From positions 50,557,763 through 50,621,762 of the forward strand of contig CM036239.1 of NCBI GenBank assembly GCA_020698575.1: 64,000 nt of DNA, written 5' to 3'. The notes beneath the pieces are model-generated. The model saw nothing but the letters and a program-made list of their open reading frames with translations, was not told the DNA's origin and did not search any database. This stretch comes from Bostrychus sinensis. Its lineage: Eukaryota; Chordata; Actinopteri; Gobiiformes; Eleotridae. Made by a program: the position numbers and the translations under genes. Positions 56,137 to 64,000 of the stretch are shown piece after piece. The stretch's first letter is position 1, and every line of letters begins with the position of its first letter.

Positions 56137-56444
56137 CAGTGGGGCAAAAAAGTATTTAGTCAGCCACCAATTGTGCAAGTTCTCCCACTTAAAAAGATGA
56201 GAGAGGCCTGTAATTTCCATCATAGGTATACCTCAACTATGAGAGACAAAATGAGAAAAAAAAATCCAGAAAATCACATTGTCTGATTTTTAAAGAATTT
56301 ATTTACAAATTATGGTGGAAAATAAGTATTTGGTCAGTAACAAAAGTTCATCTCAATACTTTGTTATATACCCTTTGTTGGCAATGACAGAGGTCAAATG
56401 TTTTCTGTAAGTCTTCACAAGGTTTTCACAAACTGTTGCTGGTA
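56137..56444. mobile_element. Tc1-like fragment, same family as 31436-33034
   Basis: Begins TA-CAGTGGGGCAAAAAAGTATT and matches the other copy's inverted repeat and transposase 3' end up to ACTGTTGCTGGTA, then breaks off. Here the codon that is TAA in the other copy is still TAC. Confidence 0.9.
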
Positions 56445-57039
56445 GCGGTCAAAAGCTCCATATTTAAACAGAAATTATCTAACGTGCGTGCATAATACTT
56501 TCATGGACCAAAAAAATGATAACAGCCCTCTTTATTGGCTCCGCAGTCCGCTCTTTCTCCACTGTTTTCAGCTGCGTGAAAGGCATGTGACAGGCAGCTG
56601 CCCAACTCACGGAGGCAAAAGGTTAAAGGTCACGAGGTGCTGGCGTCCGTGTGATATCATTTATTTCAAATTATTAATAATTAATGAATGAATAAATGCT
56701 CTTTTGAAGAGCCACATAAGGGCTTAAAGCCACAAAAAAAAAAAAAAAAAAAAAAAAAAGACCAAGGACCAAAAGGGCACTTGGAGGCAAAGGGGCAAAA
56801 GAGGCAGGTGCTCAAGCCCCCCCTAACCCTAACCCCCCAAGAACTTTCTAGTCTTCAGTCTTTGAGTGTTTTTACTTAATGTTTCCCAGTGTGAGACTAA
56901 ATACTCAGTTAAATATATCTTTAAGCTAAAACTTCCCACTCTTCCTATTCCTCCTAATAATCATTAAAAAGGTGAGGGAAAGAGATTTGATATTTAATGT
57001 GTTTAAATTTAAAAAACTGGTCAAAAAACAAAGGAAATG
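56445..57039. other. Noncoding interval with poly-A tract
   Basis: Contains about 27 A at 56732-56758 and a short run of CCCTAACCC-like sequence at about 56819-56837. No gene is supported. Confidence 0.4.
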
Positions 57040-57715
57040 AAGCTGCAGCTCACAGGGAAACACAGGCTGGAGGTGTCAAATGAACAGGACCTAAAACTAG
57101 AGACCTACTGGGACCAACCACAGAAATACCTGCAGTGGTTAGAGTCAGACTGACAGAACCTGAAACTGGACCCAATGGCACTGGGTCACTGGTGTTTATT
57201 GATGATGTGACAGAGACAGAAGCAGCCAGATTAATTCTGAAGAATATAGGGATAAACTTTCTGCTCAGATTCAGACAAAAGCCATGAAGATGATGGACGA
57301 CGTTCCACAGTACAGTTGGACAGTGACCCAAAACACACTGCAAAAGCAACCCAGGAGTTTTTTAAAGGCAAATAAGTGAAATTTTCTGCACTGATCGAGT
57401 CAGACCACAGATCTTAGCCCAATCGAGCTGTATTTTACTGTTTAAGACCAAACTTAAGGCAGAAAGACCCAGAAACAAGCAACGACTGAAGATAGCTGCA
57501 GTTCTTTTGAGCCCCTGAAAAAGAGGCAGCTGCACATTAAAAAGCTGTAATTCCTAAACCTTTTCTCTGATTTGGTTGTGAATACTCTCAAATTACAGCT
57601 GAGGGCCTGCACTTTAAGCACATATTAATTATTTAACTGTATTTTGAATTTAATTTTGTAAAAAGGCTAAAAACAAAAAAACTTGTGTCCAAATACTTAT
57701 GGACCTAAGACCTAG
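57040..57715 (+). mobile_element. Tc1-like fragment, 3' half, second family
   Basis: A plus-strand frame reads DPKHTAKATQEFFKGK (second catalytic region of Tc1 transposases), followed by stops. The fragment ends near CCAAATACTTATGGACCTAA, a typical Tc1 inverted-repeat end. It is a different family from 56137-56444. Confidence 0.7.
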
Positions 57716-58201
57716 ACCAGACCAGATCAAAAAAGCACAATAGAAGTATTAAACTTTTTTTTTTTTTGTGTGTGTGAGAAATCTTTTCTACCTAACTATA
57801 GATATGAAGATTATTATCATTTATTAATATTTTCTTCCTGTAATAATATAGATGGCAAAAATGTATTATCCAAAAATTAGTTCAGAGTAATTCAGGTGGG
57901 CTGAGGTTTATTAGAGCCTTGATTAAGTCAATAATTGATAACAATGGTTTTGATGCATTTTTATTTTTGGAGCAATGAGAGATTATTGTAAAATTTGGCC
58001 CATTGACTCCCATTATAACGGTGTATTTCTGACATACTGTAATCTTAACATATTATAATACTTTTTCCATGTAAACCTAATTAATCTAAGCCTCTACCTT
58101 CAAAATGTAGCTGCTCCTCGACTGTGGAAAGAGTTACCCTTGTGTGTCCAACAAGCCGACTTGAATAATGTTTTTTAAAACTTGTTTAAAAAACAAATTT
58201 T

Positions 58202-58280
58202 TCTTCTTCAGAGACCAAAGATGGTCAGGGGGCGTGGTCAGTCTGAGAGACCCCTGACCATCTTTGGTCTCTGGAGAAGA
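58202..58280. repeat. Long foldback: 30-bp stem, 19-nt loop
   Basis: 58202-58231 pairs with 58251-58280. The inner 23 bp are perfect (22 of them in AGAGACCAAAGATGGTCAGG plus GG) and the outer part has one T/G mismatch, which would be a wobble in RNA. It resembles a primary microRNA-like hairpin or a very short MITE. Confidence 0.85.
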
Positions 58281-58424
58281 GTGTCCCAGGTGTGAGAGAG
58301 CATCTGCGCTACCTAACCCTGGTCAATGGTGTCCAATCCCTGCCTCCTGATCCCAACTGATCTAGTGTTTGTACTTTCTTTGTTTCAGTCTGATCACCCG
58401 TGACTTGTCCCAGTCCATGATGTG
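58281..58424 (+). repeat. Dispersed repeat shared with 37046-37160
   Basis: GTGTCCCAGGTGTG and TGTCCCAGTCCATGATGTG in the same order as in the other copy, with different spacing. Confidence 0.6.
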
Positions 58425-58960
58425 ATGTTCCTCTTGCTCTGCTCCTGGTGCACCCCAAAGATAAGATGCATTTTGTGCTGCTCTCTATCATCTCTTTTTG
58501 ATAATTATTGACCAAGTAGTAGACCTATTTATGGCCTTCCAACTGAAACCTCAAAGCATTTAAAATTAAAACAGCAAGTGTACAACTAGTGTAGGGATTT
58601 TAACGGCCCAGTGTAAATAAATTGCTGAAGTTGTTTTGAGTTTTGCAGCTTGTCCCATGGCCCAAGTGCAGAGAAGGAAAAGGTTTGAAGTTATTGATAG
58701 ATTTTTGAAGAGCTTGAGTGGCATCCGTGGATTTCCTGATGTCTGAAGAAATGTAATCTTGTCTGAAGAAGTTACAATGTTCTCCATGTTTTTACCAAAG
58801 AGAGACATCCAGGAGACCCATCATCAGGTCTGTTGTCCATGTTGTCCCTGATAAATGACAAGTACATATATTTCAATAGTTGACAGTATAAAATCTGTTA
58901 AAAATGTTAACATATGAATACAACCATTTTCACTGTGAACTGACTTGTCTCTTGTGGTGT

Positions 58961-59620
58961 TAAGCCTGGGACACATCAACCCAACGCCCGACCACTGTCA
59001 GCAGAGGTGGGGCGAGTGCTTGTCTCCTCACACTCCCCTTGTCGCCACTGAAAGTAGCAGCAGACACCAGAGCGATTCAGACCCACGACCAAGCAGTGTG
59101 CATGCGCAAAACGTAATAACTATTTACAACAGTAGGCGGCGCTAGTCACTAAACTCTGCACTCAAGTAAATAAAACTCCACAACACACGTGTTTAAGTAT
59201 TTATCAGTCAATAATAATTATACGCACTAGATTAAACGTGCCTAATCACAGTAGTGAATAAAAGGGACTGGATCATTGCAGCTGTTTGCTTCAGAGGAGG
59301 ATTATATTTTTATCTGTACGAGGCTAAAGCTAAGGTAAGCTAACTGCAGCACATTAGCGTCACAGATGTGGGAAACATAATGAAGTAGTTGTAGAACAGA
59401 AAGTTCCTTAATTTTGATGTTAAACTCGAGCTGTTTGACAAATTGTGAACGGGACACAGCCAATCAGAGCGCTTGTTGACCACGACGGCCCAATGCCTTA
59501 TGTCTCCTACTACGTCCGATGGTGCGGAACACACCAAACAGACTCACGTCGCCGACCGTGTCAAACCATCCAACCACACACCCAACTGCCAATGATCGCC
59601 CCGGTGTGTCCCGGCCTTTA
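58961..59620. mobile_element. MITE with GGGACACA inverted ends
   Basis: Left TAAGCCTGGGACACATC and right, read inversely, TAAAGGCCGGGACACACC enclose 660 bp with no transposase. The layout fits Harbinger or ISL2EU-type elements. Confidence 0.6.
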
Positions 59621-60228
59621 GACGTCAGATGGAGCTGGACATGGCCTGGTAGTCTGTGGAGGTCAAACACAGAAAATTTACTTTCTTCCTTGAACTTGGC
59701 AAAGTCCATAAGTACAACAATCCATTCTTGACACTTTTTTACAAATGCTTCAGAGAATGTACCCCTTGTGCTTTTTAGTATACTATGAGTACCGTCCTCA
59801 CTCATTTGTGTGGATAATTATTCAAAAAGAAGAAAGAAATATTATACTCATGGTACATTACTGCAATAAAATTATGCTAAAGACAAGCTATTGTATATAT
59901 ACACACACACACAAGCGTCATTTCTCTTTCACTTTCAAACGCACTGCTTCAAGTCGCCGCTCATCGTCTCTCAGATCATTCTCACAGCTGACTGCTGCAT
60001 GGACTCACACAGGAGAGAGCAGTCTGTTTGGTTCAGATGCGAAGGACAGAGGACAAACACTGATTACTGCCCTGTTTGAACATGGTGTTAGTTTGAAATC
60101 AAGTTAAAATACGCCAGAACATACAAATAAGCTCCAATATTTTATTTCTGACGTATAAATATTGCATAATTCCTTGTAATATAATTACAAAGCCTGTAAT
60201 TAGAGACATTTTTTAATCAAGTCCACCA

Positions 60229-60231
<3 letters not shown>

Positions 60232-60271
<40 letters not shown>

Positions 60272-60288
60272 GTGTGTGTGTGTGTGTG
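60232..60288. repeat. (TA)n and (TG)n compound microsatellite
   Basis: TA units to 60268 followed by TG units from about 60270. Confidence 0.92.
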
Positions 60289-60427
60289 GGTGTGTGCAGA
60301 CCTGGATAAACGTTGCGCCCTGCTGCTCATTGTGAAGTGGAGTATTATTAAAGAGTGCATAATTAAAAGTTAATTAAAAGTGCATAATACATACATTTTT
60401 TTCAGATTTGCGATTAATTAGTTCATT

Positions 60428-60480
60428 TATAATAATAATAATAATAATAATAACAATAGTAATAATAAAAATAATAATAA
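60428..60480. repeat. (AAT)n microsatellite, interrupted
   Basis: AATAAT runs with a few substitutions. Confidence 0.9.
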
Positions 60481-60804
60481 CAGTCATGATCTCAACAATA
60501 AAAGCAACAATGATTTAATCCAGTCCTTCAGCTCGGGACATGTGGTAGTATTTCAATGTCTCAGGATAATCCTATAAAAAATGCATATTTTAAGGTGTGT
60601 GGGTACATATAGCGAGATCATGGACCTTGTCACTTATTTATAAATGATCAGATTCAACATTTTGGAATTTTATTTTTGATATTTCTTATGCAAATAGCAT
60701 CTAACTTATCCAGGAAAACTGGCTCCTGCCCCCATGTGAGAGTGTGACATCATCACATTCTAGAATCTGAAAAAAAACAAAAAAAAAAAACAAATCTGTG
60801 GCTG

Positions 60805-60818
60805 GTTGTCATGGCGAC
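60805..60818 (+). promoter_or_regulatory. RFX X-box-like site, distal
   Basis: GTTGTCATGGCGAC: two half-sites of the RFX consensus GTNRCC-N(0-3)-RGYAAC with two deviations. It lies two bases from a better site. Confidence 0.5.
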
Positions 60819-60820
60819 GG

Positions 60821-60834
60821 GTTGCCATGGTAAC
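60821..60834 (+). promoter_or_regulatory. RFX X-box, proximal (GTTGCCATGGTAAC)
   Basis: A near-perfect palindromic match to the RFX X-box that drives ciliary genes in animals. It lies about 160 bp upstream of the donor of the putative 5' UTR exon, a usual distance. Confidence 0.7.
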
Positions 60835-60839
60835 TGTGT

Positions 60840-60892
60840 GAACTTTGTGACATCACAGCTTCATGGCTTTGATCTGTGATGTCACAAAGTTC
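60840..60892. promoter_or_regulatory. 19-bp perfect inverted repeat with CRE-like cores
   Basis: GAACTTTGTGACATCACAG (60840-60858) is exactly inverted at 60874-60892. The arms contain TGACATCA and TGATGTCA, one base from the CREB/CREM site TGACGTCA. It directly follows the X-box pair. Confidence 0.6.
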
Positions 60893-60899
60893 CGCTGCA

Positions 60900-60993
60900 G
60901 TATGAGTCTGGGCTCAGTGCTCGACAGTCTGCAAGTCCTCAGTTAGACTGACAGCAGCGCACAGAGAACACACCGCCCTCGTCAACACATAAC
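60900..60993 (+). other. Putative 5' UTR exon of the coiled-coil gene
   Basis: Sequence ending in CACATAAC before a strong donor GTAAGT (60994). The acceptor TTATTTCACAG ends at 61036, and the ATG follows at 61066. The exon start is a guess. Confidence 0.5.
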
Positions 60994-61065
60994 GTAAGTT
61001 TTAATATTTAATATTTAACTTAACATTATTTCACAGGTGAATTTCAACATCAAAAATCACTAGAT

Positions 61066-63616
61066 ATGGAGCACGACCGACACAAAAAAGAAGCTGTTAA
61101 AATGCGGCAGAATAATACAAAGGTCGTTACAAAGGATCTGGTTAAGTTGAAGAAAACAGACGCCCTCAAGGCTCGGAGAGAAGAGAAAGAACGAGCAGAA
61201 AGATTTAAAAAAGAGGAAGAGCTTAAACTTCAACAAGAAGAGGAGAAAAAGGCTAGAAAAGAAGCCTCCACTAAGGATCTGGCGAGGTATTTGGAAACAC
61301 AGAAACAGCACAAGGAAGAGCTGAAGAAGAGAGAAGAGCAGAGGGAGATCCAGGAGTTTAAGGAGAAGAGTGAGAATGATAGGCTGCTTCAAAAGAAAGA
61401 CCAGGAGAAGGTTTTAGAGAGGAAGCAGGAGCAGAGAGAAGTTCATGAGTACAATGCCAGAATAGTTGCTGATAAATTTGTACAACCTGTACGCAGGAAC
61501 AGGCAGGAACAGGAGGCCGCCAAATATGAGCCCAGACAGTGCCAAAAAGCGGAAATATTTAAATCGCGGCAGATTCGTATAAAGGTTGTCACACAGAATC
61601 TGGCTGAGTTGAAGGAGAAAGACGTTCTCAAGGCTCAGAGAGAGGAGGAAGAGCAAGAAGAAAGATTTAAAAAAGAGCAAGAGCTTAAACGTCAACAAGA
61701 AGAGGAGAAAAAGGCTAGAAAAGAAGCCTCCACTAAGAAGGATATGGCGAGGTATTTGGAAACACAGAAACAGCACAAGGAAGAGCTGAAGAAGAGAGAA
61801 GAGCAGAGGGAGATCCAGGTGTTTAAGGAGAAGAGTGAGAATGATAGGCTGCTTAAGAACAAAGACCAGGAGAAGGCTTCACAGAGGAAGCAGGAGCAGA
61901 GAGAATGTTACGAGTACAATGCCAGAATAGCTGCTGATAAATTTGTACAACCTGTACGCAGGAACAGGCAGGAACAGGAGGCCTGCCAAATATGAGCACG
62001 GACGGTGCCAAAAAGCGGAAATATTTAAATCGCGGCAGATTCGTACAAAGGTTGTCACACAGAATCTGGTTGAGTTGAAGGAGAAAGACGTTCTCACGGC
62101 TCAGAGAGAGGAGGAAGAGCAAGAAGAAAGATTTAAAAAAGAGCAAGAGCTTAAACGTCAACAAGAAGAAGAGAAAAAGGATAGAAAAGAAGCCTCCACT
62201 AAGGATCTGGCGAGGTATTTGGAAACACAGATACAGCACAAGGAAGAGCTGAAGAAGAGAGAAGAGCAGAGGGAGATCCAGGAGTTTAAGGAGCAGAGTG
62301 AGAATAATAAGCTGCTTCAGAAGAAAGACCAGGAGAAGGCTTCACAGAGGAAGCAGGAGCAGAGAGAATGTTACGAGTACAATGCCAGAATATTTGCTGA
62401 TAAATTTGTACAACCTGTACGCAGGAACAGGCAGGAACAGGAGGCCGCCAAATATGAGCCCAGACGATGCCAAAAAGCGGAAATATTTAAATTGCGGCAG
62501 ATTCGTACAAAGGTTGTCACACAGAATCTGGATGAGTTGAAGGAAAAAGATGTTCTCAAGGCTCAGAGAGAGGAGGAAGAGCAAGAAGAAAGATTTAAAA
62601 AAGAGGAAGAGCTTAAACTTCAACAAGAAGAGGAGAAAAAGGCTAGAAAAGAAGCCTCCACTAAGGATCTGGCGAGGTATTTGGAAACACAGAAACAGCA
62701 CAAGGAAGAGCTGAAGAAGAGAGAAGAGCAGAGGGAGATCCAGGTGTTTAAGGAGAAGAGTGAGAATGATAGGCTGCTTAAAAAGAAAGACCAGGAGAAG
62801 GCTTCACAGAGGAAGCAGGAGCAGAGAGAATGTTATGAGTACAATGTCAGACTGGCGGAACGCAAGAAGAAGCAGGAGGCCACAGAGAAAGAAGCTAGAC
62901 GTTTCTCCACAAAAGGTACTCAGTACAAGGACGATGTGGAGCAGGAAATCTGTAAGGCAGCAGCGGAAAACAGGATAGTCATTCCTCTTTGGGAACAAAT
63001 ACATAAACATGAGGCTAGAGATAATGGAAGACTGTACTTTTGCTCACAGACTAGGATGGCATTAGTGCCAAGGTTGGGCTCTACACTTGAGTCCCGCAAA
63101 ATCAAAAAAAACCAAGAGAACATAAAGCTAGTTGAGAAACGGCCAAGTGCCTTCCCCTACAGGACGTCCATGGCACTGCATGCATCTTCTTCTGTAGCCC
63201 CTACAAAAGTGCTGCCACTTCGTGCTGGCAAAACCCAAGCTCCCTTCATTAAACCTAATGTGCCTGCTAACAGAGTGGTCCTGAAAAACCATTCGAACGC
63301 TGCACAGGAGAAACTCACCATGCCACCGATTCACCCAAAGAAAGTGCCCACAGTAAACTTTGTTATTGTGGATGATAACTCCAACCAAGCTCATGCAGCT
63401 AAAGGTAAGTTAGGTGAGGCTGTGAAACTGCCTCAGATTCAGCCAGCCCCACCACAAACCCCTAGGCCTACTCCAGAGGTAATCAACCATCGCACACTGA
63501 GGTTTGGCACTGCCCGCAATCCTTACATCAAGCCGCAGCTAAACCCTAACATCACAAACCTGACGCAGAGACGCCCAATCCTTCCCCCCATCGCCCTGAA
63601 CACAAATCCCGAGTAA
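61066..63616 (+). CDS. Repeat-built charged coiled-coil protein, probably ciliary, frame broken once
   Basis: ATG at 61066 follows the acceptor by 29 bases. Frame one runs to 61995 (309 codons); after one surplus base near 61983 the same protein continues in the next register to TAA at 63614-63616. The protein has four copies of a 154-residue unit, each with EERFKKEEELKLQQEEEKKA, RYLETQKQHKEELKKREEQR and ARIVADKFVQPVRRNRQEQE, all Lys/Glu-rich helix as in trichohyalin-plectin-homology proteins of axonemes (CFAP45, CFAP53, MNS1). The last 250 residues are different: a conserved-looking IVIPLWEQIHKHEARDNGRLYF region and a Pro-rich basic tail. X-boxes upstream favour a cilium or flagellum role. 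I do not recognise the specific gene. The shift may be a real mutation or an assembly error in the repeats. Confidence 0.7.
61123..62970 (+). repeat. Four tandem 462-bp coding repeats
   Basis: The anchor GTTGTCACACAGAATCTG (or its variant in copy 1) starts at 61123, 61585, 62051 and 62513. Spacings are 462, 466 and 462. The 466 is explained by one extra Lys codon (STKKDMARY) plus the single surplus base. Copies 2-4 are almost identical at DNA level; copy 1 has diverged and copy 4 fades after about 62850. Confidence 0.92.
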
Positions 63617-64000
63617 GCGCCCAAAGTAAAATGTGAACAATCCTGTTTGTGTGGTGCAGCTGACTCCTCATCCAAGCAGCTGTGTACCCTACTGTAGGGG
63701 GCGCTGTATGTGGTACTACCATTAACTTAATGCAGTGTGTTTCTGTAATGAGCATTAGCTGATTAACAGTGAACTTGTTCGACTGTCTGAAGTGTCGGTC
63801 AGTTCACTGCTTTTCAGTTTCTGCCTTTAGCCTGAGTTTTTAAAACTACCACAAACAGCTCAACAACATGTAGAGGTCTGAACTGCTTGAATGAGGAACA
63901 GTCTTCAACCTAAACAACCTAAATTGGCCATTTAAATTGCACCATTCAGAGATACATTTGTAGAATGTGAAAACAACCAGTCTTGGCAAATCTGCCAAAA
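63617..64000 (+). other. 3' UTR and downstream sequence of the coiled-coil gene
   Basis: Noncoding, no clear AATAAA before the window ends. Nothing else recognised. Confidence 0.4.

Noticed and set aside
56819..56837. Telomere-like CCCTAACCC run
   Set aside because: Fewer than three units; not enough for an interstitial telomere.
61060..62701. Several minus-strand frames of 100-130 codons rich in Leu and Phe
   Set aside because: They are antisense shadows of the Lys/Glu-rich coiled-coil repeats.

Overview
The window looks like chromosomal DNA of a ray-finned fish, most likely a percomorph. Genes are split by GT-AG introns, the spaces between them are packed with Tc1, hAT, Harbinger and LINE copies and tRNA-derived SINEs, and the central gene is a fish-type NLR receptor (FISNA, NACHT, leucine-rich repeats, B30.2). 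There is no bacterial-style gene organisation. All gene names rest on reading motifs and splice sites by eye; no database search was possible.

Layout. 1-2.4 kb: last exon of a plus-strand fibrinogen-domain gene. 3.4-4.2 kb: a minus-strand zinc-finger gene, two exons visible. 5.5-17.5 kb: a minus-strand NLR gene whose nine coding exons join to exactly 3219 nt (1072 codons plus stop) with no stop or frameshift. Its large intron holds SINE, MITE and other repeats, including a cluster of GCGAAGC-type hairpins. 17.6-20.9 kb: decayed NLR 5' exons on the same strand, plus a Tc1 element. 21-34 kb: mostly dead transposons (hAT, Harbinger, Tc1), some nested. 34.7-39 kb: two small minus-strand genes or relics encoding coiled-coil proteins, one with two membrane segments. 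40-48 kb: an 18-bp minisatellite, two hAT elements with perfect 8-bp target duplications, and a striking GATATC-rich tract. 49-55 kb: candidate exons of an unknown plus-strand gene, a Harbinger relic, a ZMYM1-like hAT relic split by a LINE, and a LINE ORF1. 56-59.6 kb: more Tc1 and MITE copies and a long foldback. 60.8-63.6 kb: a plus-strand gene for a charged coiled-coil protein built of four 462-bp repeats, with two RFX X-box-like sites in its promoter, which suggests a ciliary role. One extra base in repeat 2 breaks its frame.

The NLR gene is the best-supported and apparently functional unit: a predicted cytosolic innate immune sensor with an NTPase switch and a C-terminal B30.2 recognition domain. 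The duplicated N-terminal exons upstream show how such genes grow by exon duplication. The coiled-coil gene at the right edge is the most interesting unknown because promoter and protein point the same way.
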